A DNA stretch of 64,000 bases from Massilia atriviolacea. Lineage in GTDB: Bacteria; Pseudomonadota; Gammaproteobacteria; Burkholderiales; Burkholderiaceae_D. Positions 1-9,230 of this stretch are shown here, in pieces. The notes under the pieces were generated by a model that saw only the letters and a program-made list of their open reading frames with translations, was not told where the DNA came from and did not search any database. Both the position numbers and the translations under genes were made by a program. Position 1 is the stretch's first letter, and each line of letters starts with the position of its first letter. The stretch is taken from NCBI RefSeq assembly GCF_003953935.1, contig NZ_RXLQ01000002.1:496001-560000 (forward strand), given 5' to 3'.

Positions 1-2350
1 TCAGTTCCTTCAGGAACAGGTGATGCTCGCCGCCGCGCTTGCCGGCACCAGGCTCGAACAGCCCGGGCAGGTCGGCCACGGCCTGGCGGATCGCCTTGTA
101 GAAGGTGGCGATCGATTTGCCCGGCGTCGGCAGGTAGTCGGGCCATTCGAAGCGCACGAAGCGGGCCAGCACGTTTTCCGAAAACGGTTCGAAGGCAAAT
201 TCCGTGTCCAGGCCGAAGCGCTCGCTGGCCTCCTGCCCCAGCACCGGCTGGCCGGCATGGAAGGGCTCGCCGAGCGCCATCAGCACATTGTTGACCAGGA
301 GGTAGTGAATCATTTCTTCATGGGCGATGGCGAGCAGCGCGCCGCGCGTGCCGCTGTCGCGCAGCCGGTCGGCGCCGCCGCAGGCCAGTTCCAGTTCGTC
401 CGGCGTCCACTGGCCGGCCGCGACCAGCGCTTCGCCCTGGGCGTAATTGGGAATGGCGTAGGCGGCGTACAGGTATTGCAGCATGAGCGACAATTCCAGG
501 TCGACCGCCTTTTTCAGCTCGTCGACCAGCTCGGCCTTGCAGGAGATCGCGTGCGCCGCGCCCGCTGGGGCCGGCGGCGCCTTGGCGGCGGCTTCGACCT
601 GGGTCAGGTATTTCAGGAACAGGCGCGACTTCGGCAGCGACAGTTCGCGCGTACTCGGCATGTAGTAACTCTTGTCGCGGTTTTGCGGATCGCACATCTG
701 CCACATCAGGCGCGAATAGGTTTCGCACTTGCAGTGGTCGGCCAGGCTGAAGACCTTGTCCGACATGAATGGATACATCAGCTCGTAATAGCTCATCACG
801 TGCTTGTACAGGAAGGCGTAGTCGACCTGTTCGGCGGGAACCTTGTCCAGATGCCAGTCGTCGGGCAGCACGCGCGCGCCGATGAACTGGCGGCCGCTGG
901 CCTCGCCCAGCATGATGCGGGTAGCGCCGGGGCGGCGCCCGGTCAGGGTCAGCGCGGCGTAGCCCGGCCCCAGCGCGCACGGGGCCAGCTCGGCGCCGAC
1001 CAGCTCGCCCTTGTCGGCCTGCACGGCAAGCGCCGGGTGGGCGCGCAGCTCGCCGCGCAGGCGGCTCTGCACGACGATGGTCTGCGGAAAATCCTCGCCG
1101 CTGGCGTGGTTCGGCGCTTCCAGGTAGAGCTGATTGCGCTCGGTCTGCACGACCCAGTCGGTTTCTTCCCAGTGCGCTTCGGCGCTGCTCAAGGTCAGCG
1201 AGCCGGCCGCCGCGGCGGCGTGCAGCAGCGGCACGTCGAACACGCCGTGATGGCGCCAGTAGTCGCGGTACAGCGCTTCCGGAATGCGCGCGACCAGCTT
1301 GCCGGAGGCGCCGTGCAGCAGCAGCTCGCCCAGGGCGCGCTTCTCGCCCAGCGCGTGGGTGGGATGCTGTTCCGACACGGCATGCGGCGCGCGCGTGCTG
1401 AAGGGAATCGCGGTCGGCATATTGAGCGACACCCGGTCCGCGCCCACCCGCACCAGCACCGGCCCCAGGTTGGCCTGGCGCGGCAGCAGCAGGCGGCCGG
1501 CCGGGCAGGTGGCCAGTTCGTCGCGCCGCCACAGGCCGATGCTGCCTGCCATGTCGTAGAACACTTGCGAGTCGGGCCGCAGTGGCGTCGACATATTGAA
1601 CAGCGAATACTGGATCGTCAGTCCCAGCACATCGTCGCCGGCCAGCGCTTCCTGCAGGGCGTGCAGGCTGGCCGGCAGCGGGGCATCCTGGTTGAACAGG
1701 AAATGCGGATCGCCCTTGGCCACGGAAAACTGGAACAGGCGGGAACGGCCGATATCGTCGTCCAGGAAATGCCCGCTCCGCTCGCCCGCATGGCCGCTGC
1801 CGACCCAGCGCACCGCGTGCGGCGGGCCGATGTCGGCGCTGAACAGCGATGGCGTGTTGGCGCCGGCCTGCTTGCCGCTGAGGGTGAACTGGCCGGCGTA
1901 GATCAGCGTCGTGTCCGGCTCGCTGGGATCGCAGTCGACCCAGCGCGCGCGGTTGACGGTGGTGCGCAGGTAGTCGTTGTAGTGTCCCCACAAGGCCAGT
2001 CTGGCGCCCACCAGGGCGTCGTCGGTATCGACATCGCCGGCGCCCAGCTGGACCCCGGTGATGCACGCGTTTTCCCAGGCGAAGTGATTGTTCCCGCAAA
2101 AATTGTGGCCGGCCGCCTGGCTGAAGATGCCGTCCTCGTCCGGCTGGCCCGCCGCGTTGAAGCGGGGCGCCAGCTGCTTCAGATACGCATGGAACTCCGA
2201 CGGCGGCCGGTCCAGGTCGACCGGCTGGCCCGCCATCGACACCACATTGGTGGCGATGTCGAGCTGGCCGTGCGTATTGCGGTTCGCCGTCGGCACGTTG
2301 GCGCGCGCAAATCCCCGGAAATGAAAACGGGGAAAATCGAGAACGCTCAT
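1..2350 (-). CDS. vioB: VioB, iminophenylpyruvate dimer synthase (violacein pathway), partial at left edge
   Basis: VioB couples two molecules of the indole-3-pyruvate imine made by VioA into the dimer that VioE rearranges on the way to violacein. The reading frame starts at 2350 (MSVLDFPRFHFRGFARANVP) and stays open to the window edge, giving about 783 residues of a protein that is normally near 1,000. It follows Chromobacterium VioB closely from memory of the family: the LVGARLALWGHYNDYLRTT stretch, the VMSYYELMYPFMSDKVFSL and CKCETYSRLMWQMCDPQNR blocks, and a C-terminal ferritin-like part (AVDLELSLMLQYLYAAYAIP, then IAHEEMIHYLLVNN). The ATG overlaps the vioA stop in an ATGA, so the two genes are translationally coupled. 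vioC, vioD and vioE would be expected to the left. The call is firm; only the C-terminus is missing. Confidence 0.96.
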   Translation of the reverse strand, partial: MSVLDFPRFHFRGFARANVPTANRNTHGQLDIATNVVSMAGQPVDLDRPPSEFHAYLKQLAPRFNAAGQPDEDGIFSQAAGHNFCGNNHFAWENACITGVQLGAGDVDTDDALVGARLALWGHYNDYLRTTVNRARWVDCDPSEPDTTLIYAGQFTLSGKQAGANTPSLFSADIGPPHAVRWVGSGHAGERSGHFLDDDIGRSRLFQFSVAKGDPHFLFNQDAPLPASLHALQEALAGDDVLGLTIQYSLFNMSTPLRPDSQVFYDMAGSIGLWRRDELATCPAGRLLLPRQANLGPVLVRVGADRVSLNMPTAIPFSTRAPHAVSEQHPTHALGEKRALGELLLHGASGKLVARIPEALYRDYWRHHGVFDVPLLHAAAAAGSLTLSSAEAHWEETDWVVQTERNQLYLEAPNHASGEDFPQTIVVQSRLRGELRAHPALAVQADKGELVGAELAPCALGPGYAALTLTGRRPGATRIMLGEASGRQFIGARVLPDDWHLDKVPAEQVDYAFLYKHVMSYYELMYPFMSDKVFSLADHCKCETYSRLMWQMCDPQNRDKSYYMPSTRELSLPKSRLFLKYLTQVEAAAKAPPAPAGAAHAISCKAELVDELKKAVDLELSLMLQYLYAAYAIPNYAQGEALVAAGQWTPDELELACGGADRLRDSGTRGALLAIAHEEMIHYLLVNNVLMALGEPFHAGQPVLGQEASERFGLDTEFAFEPFSENVLARFVRFEWPDYLPTPGKSIATFYKAIRQAVADLPGLFEPGAGKRGGEHHLFLKEL

Positions 2351-3654
2351 GCGCGCGCCACGGCGGACGGGGCGGACACGCGTGGGCGCGCCACGTGCCC
2401 GGCAGGATCGCCGATGCGCTCGGCCAGCAGGCGGGTCGCGTGGCCGGCGCTGATCAGGCTGCCTTCCATCCAGCCGCAATGCGGGGTGTAGGCGTCCGAG
2501 CAGGAAATGATGCCGTCGCGGTGCAGCAGCACGCCCGGATGGTCGGCTTCCGGCTCCAGGCAGAACTCGACGCCATGCGGCCAGTGCTTGTAGAAATGGT
2601 CCTTGATCTGCGGCAGCGGCATGCCGTTCAGGGGCAGCACTTCCTTCAGGTAATGGCGCACCCGTTCCAGATACACGTCTTCGCCCTGTTCGAGGCAGTC
2701 CCGCCAATAGGTGGCGCTGGCGCTGTCGGTGTAGAACACCAGGTATTTGTCGCCCTTGAAGTAGACCTTGCGCAGCGGGTTATCGGCCATCAGCACCTTG
2801 TCGGTCAGGCCCAGCGCTTCCCACCAGGCGTCGTCGAAGGTCAGGAAACCCTTGAACAGGGGCAGGGAATCGTACTGGAAGGGGCTGAAGGCGGCCGGGA
2901 AGTCCAGGTTCAGGCGCGCCATGGCGGTCGGCGGCAGGGTCATGATCAGGTGGCGGGTGCGGTAGATCTGGGTATCGCCCATGTGGCGCACGGCCAGCAG
3001 GTACTCGTCGCCGTCGCGCTCGACCGACAGCACGCGGCGGCCCAGCTTGAAGTCCACGCCGGCTTCCTGGGCCTGGCGTTGCAGCTGGCTGAGCAGCTGG
3101 CCGTAGCCGTCGGTGGCGTACAGCCACTGGTTGGCGGCGTTTTCGGTGAAGTGCTGGGTTTCCGGGTGCTTCTTGATGATGTCGTAGGCCATGGCGGCCG
3201 AGACCACCGGCAGCAGCAGGGCATCGTAGCCGGTGGCCTTGATCATGCGGGTCGCTTCGACGGCGCCCAGGTAGTGGCTGACGAAATCGAGGAAGGAATC
3301 GTTCGGATGGTCTTTCAGCATCGGGGCCAGCTTGAGCAGGGTCGCCTTGAGTTTTTCCTGCGCCTGGTCGGGCGACACCACCTGGGTAAACGGATAGATC
3401 GCATTGGCCAGTCCGCTTTCCTGCATGAGTTGCTGGAAGTTCGGGTGCAGCTGGGGCGAGTAGCGCGCCGCGCCGAGTTCGGCGATTTCCTCGCCGTCGA
3501 CCTTGCGCGACCGGATGCGGCCACCCACTGCCGTGTCCGAATCGAACACGCGGATGTCCAAATGCTTGCCAAGACCGGCGTTGAGCAAGCCTGTCGCGCA
3601 CGACAAGCCGCCCAGTCCGGCGCCAACGATACAAATGTCAGAATAGTTCGTCAT
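2347..3654 (-). CDS. vioA: VioA, FAD-dependent L-tryptophan oxidase (violacein pathway)
   Basis: VioA oxidises L-tryptophan to indole-3-pyruvate imine, the first step of violacein synthesis, in the cytoplasm. The protein is 435 residues and starts MTNYSDICIVGAGLGGLSCA, a dinucleotide-binding GxGxxG fold, followed by the GGRIRS motif of flavin amine oxidases. Further family blocks are AARYSPQLHPNFQ, GYDALLLPVVSAAMAYDI, LPLFKGFLTFDDAWWE, NPLRKVYFKGDKYLVFYTDS and the C-terminal SCSDAYTPHCGWMEGSLISA. The start at 3654 is preferred over an in-frame ATG 24 bases upstream because a strong AAAGGGAA ribosome site lies at 3661-3668, six bases before it. It is the first gene of the vio operon. Unlike some homologues it has a 20-residue extension after the last motif, rich in Ala and Arg. 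Confidence 0.97.
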   Translation of the reverse strand: MTNYSDICIVGAGLGGLSCATGLLNAGLGKHLDIRVFDSDTAVGGRIRSRKVDGEEIAELGAARYSPQLHPNFQQLMQESGLANAIYPFTQVVSPDQAQEKLKATLLKLAPMLKDHPNDSFLDFVSHYLGAVEATRMIKATGYDALLLPVVSAAMAYDIIKKHPETQHFTENAANQWLYATDGYGQLLSQLQRQAQEAGVDFKLGRRVLSVERDGDEYLLAVRHMGDTQIYRTRHLIMTLPPTAMARLNLDFPAAFSPFQYDSLPLFKGFLTFDDAWWEALGLTDKVLMADNPLRKVYFKGDKYLVFYTDSASATYWRDCLEQGEDVYLERVRHYLKEVLPLNGMPLPQIKDHFYKHWPHGVEFCLEPEADHPGVLLHRDGIISCSDAYTPHCGWMEGSLISAGHATRLLAERIGDPAGHVARPRVSAPSAVARA

Positions 3655-4790
3655 CCAGAGTTCCCTTTGGTTAATCAAGATACGTCACCAGTGTGACCGG
3701 GCCGCATTGTGTCGAGTCGCTCAGGCAAGCCTTCGGCCGGCCGGCTGAGTCCGGCTGTGGCATGGGGCGCCTGGCGGCGACAGCATGGTGCAGCAATGAT
3801 CGATGTGGTTAGCGTGTTTTCCGTTTCGGACCAGCGGCCCGCCGCTCTCTTGGCAAGCGGATCAATCTTATGAAAACGCGCGTCAGCGAATGAGCGACGG
3901 GCATTTCGTTGCCGTCCCTTCGGATCTACAACAAAAACTGCTGTAGTCATGCGCTTCCGAAATTCTTGCTTATATGTAAAGGCGAAGAAACTTTAACCTG
4001 CCCCCTGTTTCACTCCCTAGCTATCAGGATGAATAGGTAGGCAGCGGCCGGAAAATCGTGACCGCTAGGTGCCGCGGCGGGTCGGACAGCGCGCTGCAGG
4101 TTGCGCAAACTAAGTGAAGTTGGGAATGGATGGGTGATAGTTAGCGCAAGAAGCGTGGAAATGCGATGTATTTACAAATTGTCACAGAATTTCACATTGC
4201 CCTGAAAGCGTGGCAGGGCGCGCCGGCGCGGGGCCTGCGCACGCTTGCTGCGATGTTGCGCTGCAGCGGCAGCTGCACCGTTTTGGTGAGAAGAACACGG
4301 TTTCATTTGCGCTTTGTTGTATTCGATTATGAAATAAATTTGTCAACATTTCCTGTCGCCGAAGCGAGGTTCACGCAGCTTATCGCCGGGAATTCCAAGT
4401 GTTGACTTGGCAAGCAATTTTCCCTGCGTGTACATGAAACCGATTTCCCGGCAGTGCGTGCGCGGCCATCCCATTCCCGCAAGATAGCGATGATGAGTTT
4501 CATCATGCCCCGACGCGGCGGTGAATATTCACACTTAGCCGCAGCGGGTCGGATTGGACTGGTTTGAATGCCTGCAGGAACGAAAATCCGGCGTGTCGCC
4601 GCCATTTCCCCTGCATTTCGTGAGTTTTGGTGAGTTTATGAAGTATCAATAATGCAACATTATTAACACCATCGATGCGGGCAGGGTAAGTGGTTTTCTG
4701 GAATTTTCGAGCGGCGACAGGGGGGCGATGGCCGGCGTGCCGGCGCTTGCCGGGGGACTCATTACCCCGCACAAGCGCCATCGGCCCGCC
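3655..4790. other. 1.1-kb non-coding region upstream of the vio operon
   Basis: No convincing gene is visible here; short frames have no ribosome site or family resemblance. The region lies between the 3' end of the PepSY gene and vioA, so its regulatory content most likely serves vioA. On the minus strand an AT-rich stretch around 3970-4010 contains TATAAG and TTAAAG 16 bases apart, a weak promoter candidate giving a leader of about 300 bases. Two clean palindromes lie farther up: ATGATGA-GTT-TCATCAT at 4490-4506 and the perfect 12-mer GTGAATATTCAC at 4521-4532. Either could be an operator. I found no sequence I would call a LuxR-type box. 4140-4400 is clearly more AT-rich than the surroundings. 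Confidence 0.6.
4521..4532. promoter_or_regulatory. Perfect 12-bp palindrome, candidate operator
   Basis: GTGAATATTCAC is an exact inverted repeat in the non-coding region about 870 bases upstream of vioA. A second palindrome (4490-4506) lies 14 bases away. No regulator can be named from the sequence, and the large distance to vioA makes a direct role uncertain. Confidence 0.3.
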
Positions 4791-6341
4791 TCAGGCTGGG
4801 CGCGAGGAGTCGCGCGGCAGGACCCTGGCGTGCGTGCCGCCGGCAGCGCCCAGCTTGCGCCCCAGCCTGCGCCAGCCGAGCACCACGCCGGTGACGCTCA
4901 TGAGGGCGCCGCCGAGGCTGAGCGCCACCAGGACCATGTCCCACAAGGGCCGGCGCTCCAGCAGGGGCAGCCAATCCCAGCTGTGCAGCATGGCGAACAG
5001 CCAGCGGCTCGCGCGCTTGTGCCTGTCGCTGCGCCCGGCCAGCGCGCCCGTGTGCGGATCGAGATACACCCAGCTCTGGTGCGGATCGGCGTAGGCGATG
5101 CGCCACACCGGAAGCGGCTTGCCGCTGCCCCCTGTCATGCTGTGGGCGTCGCGGCTGTAGTAATACAGATCGTAGGCGTCCAGGCGTTCGACGCTGGCGA
5201 CCGGATCGGGCAGCAGGGCGCGCGCGGCAGCAAGCAGGGCGCTGGCGTCGAGCGCTGCAGGCCGCCCACTGTGTGCGTCCAGCACGAGCGGCGCGCCTGC
5301 GCCGGGCTGGGCCAATACCAGCGTCTTGCCCAGCACCCGCGTCCACCTGAGCTCGCGGATACCCGGTCCCGCCGCCGCCAGCAGCGCCGCCGGCGCCGCG
5401 TCGAGCGCGGACGGCAGCAGCGCACTTCCTTCCAGCGCCTGCATGCGCAGCGGCGCCGCGCCGCCGTCGAAGATGCGCCAGGGGTTCATCGACATCAGGC
5501 CGCTGAAGATCCAGGTGGCCGTCACCAGGCCGAACAGCAGGCCGCCGATATGGTGCCAGCGCATCATCGCGCCCGGATAGGGGGAGCGCGAACCGCTGCG
5601 GTAGGGCGCCTTGAAGCGCCAGCGCAGCAGGCCGACCGTCGCCCCGCTCAGCACCATGACCGTGCCTGCGATGGCGAGCCAGTTGACGATATCGGCCCAG
5701 TAAGGATCGAACGCATTGCCGCGCAAGGGATACAGCCAGTGCAGCCAGGCGCCGGCATAGTTCCACAGGCGCTCGGCACGCGGCGCATCGCGCACGACTT
5801 CGCCGGTCCGGCCCGATACATACAGCAGCGTTTGCCCTGGGTCGGCCAATTGCACGCGGTGCAAGGGGCGGTGCCCATCCAGTCCACGCGAGTGGGTGAA
5901 CGCGTCTTCGTCGACCGTGCCCAGGTAGCGGGCGCCGACACCGGGACCGGCGAAGGCGGCGGCACTGGCCATGGCGCGCGCCTCATCCGTGACGGCTACC
6001 CGGGCGCCGCTGTGCGCATCGACCGCGATGGCGGCGGCGCCGCGCTGTGCGCCGGCCGGCTGGACCAGGTACACCGCGCGCCCGCCGCTGGCCGCCGCCA
6101 GCCTGAGGTCCTTGAACGGCCCCGTGAGGCCGGCCACAGCCATGGCCTGTTGCGGCCCGAGCAGCGGCGCGCCGCCCTGCAAGGCCGGCAGGTGGCGCAG
6201 GCGCTCGGCATCGGTCAGTTTCGGATAGCCGACGTACATCATCACCACGCCGGACACGAACCACATGGCGAAAAACAGGCACAGGACGATGCCCAGCCAG
6301 CGGTGGCCCAGGAACAGCAGGCGCTTGAAGGAGCTTCCCAT
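4791..6341 (-). CDS. PepSY-domain inner-membrane protein (PiuB-like), partner of TonB receptor
   Basis: A 516-residue membrane protein of the PepSY / PiuB type, a family usually found beside siderophore receptors and proposed to act in reduction or release of iron at the inner membrane. Four hydrophobic segments are visible: near residues 8-35 (LFLGHRWLGIVLCLFFAMWF), VNWLAIAGTVMVLSGATVGL, HHIGGLLFGLVTATWIFSGL and, near the C-terminus, WDMVLVALSLGGALMSVTGV. His residues flank the membrane segments (GHRW, RWHHIGG, LHSW), as expected for haem- or metal-handling PepSY proteins. Two large periplasmic loops separate the segments. The start at 6341 (MGSSFKRLLFLGHRW) is chosen because the frame upstream lies inside the preceding receptor gene. 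It follows that gene by 8 bases and is surely in its operon. Confidence 0.85.
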   Translation of the reverse strand: MGSSFKRLLFLGHRWLGIVLCLFFAMWFVSGVVMMYVGYPKLTDAERLRHLPALQGGAPLLGPQQAMAVAGLTGPFKDLRLAAASGGRAVYLVQPAGAQRGAAAIAVDAHSGARVAVTDEARAMASAAAFAGPGVGARYLGTVDEDAFTHSRGLDGHRPLHRVQLADPGQTLLYVSGRTGEVVRDAPRAERLWNYAGAWLHWLYPLRGNAFDPYWADIVNWLAIAGTVMVLSGATVGLLRWRFKAPYRSGSRSPYPGAMMRWHHIGGLLFGLVTATWIFSGLMSMNPWRIFDGGAAPLRMQALEGSALLPSALDAAPAALLAAAGPGIRELRWTRVLGKTLVLAQPGAGAPLVLDAHSGRPAALDASALLAAARALLPDPVASVERLDAYDLYYYSRDAHSMTGGSGKPLPVWRIAYADPHQSWVYLDPHTGALAGRSDRHKRASRWLFAMLHSWDWLPLLERRPLWDMVLVALSLGGALMSVTGVVLGWRRLGRKLGAAGGTHARVLPRDSSRPA

Positions 6342-6349
6342 CGGCGGCC

Positions 6350-8488
6350 TCAGAACGCCAGGCGCAGGGCCAGGTCGGCCGTGCGCGGCGCGCCAAGGTA
6401 GGCCATGGCGGTGCCGAGATGGACGGCGTGGACCCGGTTCCCGGCATTGCGCACCCGTCCGACCAGCGTCATGTCGCCGCTCAGCTGGTAACTGAGGCCG
6501 AGGTCGAGCAGGGTGTAGGACGGCCAGTCGATCGTGTTGGCCGCGTCCGCATACACGCTGCCCACGTGGCGCAGCCCGGCGCTGGCCTTGACGGCGGGCG
6601 CGATGGCGTAGCCGAGCCACAGGTTGGCGACGGTGCGCGGGGTATTGGTCGGCGTCTTGCCTGCCAGCGAGATGCCGCCCTGGCGGTATTGCTCGTATTG
6701 CGCATCGACGCGGGTCAGGTTGCCCTGGATCGACCAGTTGCGCGTCGGCTGCAAGCCCAGCGACAGCTCGACGCCCCTGGCCGACTGCTCACCGACGAGC
6801 ACGGTCAGGGCGCTGTTGTCGGGGTCCTGGGTGGCGATATGCTTGCGCTCGATGCGGTAGGCCGCGACGGTGGCCGAGCCTTTGCCCTGCCAGAAGTCCA
6901 GCTTGGCGCCGGCTTCACCCTGGCGTCCGGTCGTCAGTTCGCTGTTGTTGCGCACGTCGGCGAACGAGGCGGTCGACAACACCCCCGACGGCGGGTCGGC
7001 GGCGGTGGCGTACTGGACGTAGGCGCTGGCCGCCGCCGTGATGTCCCACACCAGCCCGGCGCGGCCGGTGGTCGGACTGTAGCGGCGCGCAAAGCTGGCC
7101 GGGTTGGCCGCAGTGACCTCGCGCCGGTTGACCAGGTCGAGCTCGATGCGCTCGTGGCGCAGCGCAGTCACCAGGTTCAGCGTAGGCACGATGGCGGTGC
7201 GGTTCTCGACATACATGGCGCGGGTCGTGACCTTGTTGTCGCGGTCCGGCCGCAACGCCGGGCTCATGCCCGGAATGTCGAAGAAGCGCTCGGTCGCGAA
7301 GTCATAGGGGTCGACGTTGCCGAGCGAAGCCGTCAGGCTGGTCGGAAAGCGGGTCTGCTTGTTGACGCTGACGTCGATGCCGGCCGCCCAGTCGCTGCGC
7401 CGGCCCGCCAGCTCACCCTTGTAGGTTGCATCGAAGCGGTCGCCGACCATGCGCTGTTCGTGGTGCTGCAGCAGGATGCCGGAGCGTGCCACCGCCGTGT
7501 TGGCCGGATTGAAGCGGTACGTTTCGACATTGCGGAAGTCGCGCACCGCATCGTAGGCGTACACGGTATTGCTGAGTTGGACCGCCTCGCTGGCGCGCCA
7601 TTCGGCGACCGAACGCAGCCAGTGCACGCGCTGGGCGTAGACGCCGTCGGCGCTGTTGTAGTTCTTGAAGCGGGTGGCCGGGTCGATGCGCGCGCGGCCG
7701 GCGACCGGGTTAAGAAGCGGCGTGCCCCAGTAGGGCCGTTCCACGTCCTCGTCCTGGAACTCGTAGGCCAGGGTATGGCTCAGGCGCGACCCGATGTCGG
7801 AGCGCAGCGAGGCGGCCAGCTGGGTCGAGCGGGCGCCGCTGGCATCGATCCAGCTATCCGCGTTGCGATGGTTGAGGTCGATGCGGACGTGATGCTCGTC
7901 GGCCAGGCGCCGGTTCAGGCCGATGGACGCTTCTTTCAAGCCATGCGTGCCCAGGCGTAGCTGCGCCTCGCCGAACGCGCGCCGTTCGGCCACCTTGCTG
8001 ATGTAGTTGATGGAACCGCCGACCGCCCCCGAGCCGAACAGGAAACTCGAGGGCCCGCCGATGGCTTCCACCCGGTCGTAGATCCAGCTGTCGACCGGGC
8101 GTGCCGCGATCGAATACTGCACGTTGATGCCGTTGAAAAGCTGGCTGACCGAGCCGCTGCCGAAGCCGCGGTAACTGACGCCGATATTGCCCGGCGCATT
8201 GTGGGCGGTCACGCCGGCAATCGCGCGCAGGATTTCCTGGGTATCCTGGGCGCCGCGCGCGTCGATCGTGGCGCGGTCGATCAAGGTGACGCTGGCCGGC
8301 GTTTCGCGCGGCGTCAGGCCGAGGCGGCTGCCGGTGCTGGAGGCTGTGTCGAGGTTCAGCTTGCCGTTGGCGCGCGGCGCGCTACCGGTGATTTCCACCG
8401 TGGGAAGCGGCTCGTCGGCGCGCGCGTGGAGGGGCATGGCGGTGCAGGCGAGTGCCAGCGTAGCCGCGTGGAATGGATTAGTCTTCAT
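6350..8488 (-). CDS. TonB-dependent siderophore receptor
   Basis: An outer-membrane receptor of 712 residues. It has a signal peptide (MKTNPFHAATLALACTAMPL, cleavage near ARA-DE), a plug domain (TPASVTLIDRATIDARGAQD, YRGFGSGSVSQLFNGINVQY, IEAIGGPSSFLFGSGAVGGS-type block) and a barrel ending in the usual aromatic residue (LALRLAF). The plug wording is that of TonB-dependent siderophore receptors. The start at 8488 is chosen at the Met just before the signal peptide; the ribosome site (GAGCAAGAC) is weak. The PepSY protein follows by 8 bases, supporting a role in iron-chelate uptake. I see no Fur-box-like sequence in the 222-base upstream gap, which instead contains a palindromic repeat. The actual ligand cannot be read from the sequence. 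Confidence 0.88.
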   Translation of the reverse strand: MKTNPFHAATLALACTAMPLHARADEPLPTVEITGSAPRANGKLNLDTASSTGSRLGLTPRETPASVTLIDRATIDARGAQDTQEILRAIAGVTAHNAPGNIGVSYRGFGSGSVSQLFNGINVQYSIAARPVDSWIYDRVEAIGGPSSFLFGSGAVGGSINYISKVAERRAFGEAQLRLGTHGLKEASIGLNRRLADEHHVRIDLNHRNADSWIDASGARSTQLAASLRSDIGSRLSHTLAYEFQDEDVERPYWGTPLLNPVAGRARIDPATRFKNYNSADGVYAQRVHWLRSVAEWRASEAVQLSNTVYAYDAVRDFRNVETYRFNPANTAVARSGILLQHHEQRMVGDRFDATYKGELAGRRSDWAAGIDVSVNKQTRFPTSLTASLGNVDPYDFATERFFDIPGMSPALRPDRDNKVTTRAMYVENRTAIVPTLNLVTALRHERIELDLVNRREVTAANPASFARRYSPTTGRAGLVWDITAAASAYVQYATAADPPSGVLSTASFADVRNNSELTTGRQGEAGAKLDFWQGKGSATVAAYRIERKHIATQDPDNSALTVLVGEQSARGVELSLGLQPTRNWSIQGNLTRVDAQYEQYRQGGISLAGKTPTNTPRTVANLWLGYAIAPAVKASAGLRHVGSVYADAANTIDWPSYTLLDLGLSYQLSGDMTLVGRVRNAGNRVHAVHLGTAMAYLGAPRTADLALRLAF

Positions 8489-8635
8489 GTCTTGCTCTTG
8501 TTCTTTTGCCTGGATACAGGCGCGTGGAAACGGGCACCGCTGGCGGCGCCACACATGCTGGACGGACCGGGCGCAGCAGCGTCACAGGCGCAGGACGCCT
8601 GCGCTTCGAACTGCACCGATTCGTGAGCGAAGTAC

Positions 8636-8705
8636 GAAGTACTTGCCCAGAAATAGATGTGTTTTTGGCTGCCAGAACTTACATTTATTTCCGCTCAAAT
8701 ACTTA
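8636..8705. repeat. Dispersed palindromic element, copy 1 (70 bp)
   Basis: An imperfect inverted repeat of two 26-base arms around an 18-base centre. The outer ends read GAAGTACTTG and CAAATACTTA, and the inner arms carry AAATAGATGTG and TACATTTATTT. A second copy lies at 16305-16371 in the opposite orientation; the arms match at most positions and the centre TTTTTGG..CCAGAACT is shared, so they are the same family. This copy starts 5 bases after the stop codon of the DUF2946 gene. It could be a REP- or MITE-like mobile palindrome, and the RNA would fold into a long hairpin that might end transcription. Confidence 0.8.
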
Positions 8706-8710
8706 GGGGA

Positions 8711-9097
8711 TCAGACCCGTGGCGGGCCGCGCGGTTGCGCCGCCGTCCAGGAGAATCCGGGCTTGGGCGCGTCGGGGAGGCGCGCGCCGGGCGGCGCGTC
8801 GGACAGGGCAAGCGCCAGCGGGCAGGGCGCCTGCGGCAGCAGGAGGATGCCGTTGCTGTGATGGCAGTACGGACAGTGCTTGAGTTTTCCTTCGTGCGGC
8901 GACGGCGCGGCCTCGCCGCCGACGCTTGCGCCGTCGGCCGCCGCCGCGCTGCCGGCCCGGCAGATGTCGGCCGAGAGGTAGGGCGCCGTGGCGTCGCCGG
9001 GCAAGGCGTGCGAGAGCGTCGGCGCGAGCAAGGACATGAGCATGGCCAGCATGGCCATCCAGCACGCCAGGGCAAACGCCTTGCGGTTCATGCGCAT
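8711..9097 (-). CDS. DUF2946 protein downstream of riboswitch-controlled TonB receptor
   Basis: A 128-residue secreted or membrane-anchored protein of the DUF2946 kind. It has an N-terminal hydrophobic segment (FALACWMAMLAMLMSLLAPT) and the family mark of a Cys pair with histidines, HCPYCHHSNGILLLP. The family is often next to TonB receptors for metals and is thought to bind a metal in the periplasm; no reaction is established. The start at 9097 is preferred because GGAG lies 8 bases upstream. The gene is 133 bases after the TonB receptor stop on the same strand, so both may be under the cobalamin riboswitch at 11525-11722. A second DUF2946 gene is at 49473-49844 beside a copper receptor. Confidence 0.75.
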   Translation of the reverse strand: MRMNRKAFALACWMAMLAMLMSLLAPTLSHALPGDATAPYLSADICRAGSAAAADGASVGGEAAPSPHEGKLKHCPYCHHSNGILLLPQAPCPLALALSDAPPGARLPDAPKPGFSWTAAQPRGPPRV

Positions 9098-9230
9098 CGC
9101 TGGCACTCCGGGCACGCTGGCCCTGCCGTCGATCGTTGCGCTGCTCTCGTCATTAACATGCGAGGATTGTAACAGCGTACGATGAAAACCGGAAACGGCG
9201 GCAGGCCCGCACTGCCGCGCACCCGGCTCC

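Noticed and set aside
20-2491. An 823-residue open frame on the plus strand across vioB and vioA
   Set aside because: The opposite strand encodes unmistakable VioB and VioA; this frame has no recognisable motif.
3675-3950. A 91-residue minus-strand frame upstream of vioA
   Set aside because: No ribosome site or family resemblance; lies in the vioA leader.
4166-4405. A 79-residue plus-strand frame in the AT-rich part of the vioA upstream region
   Set aside because: No ribosome site and no recognisable family; likely chance.
8489-8635. Search for a Fur box upstream of the siderophore-type receptor
   Set aside because: No AT-rich GATAAT-type repeats are present in the gap.
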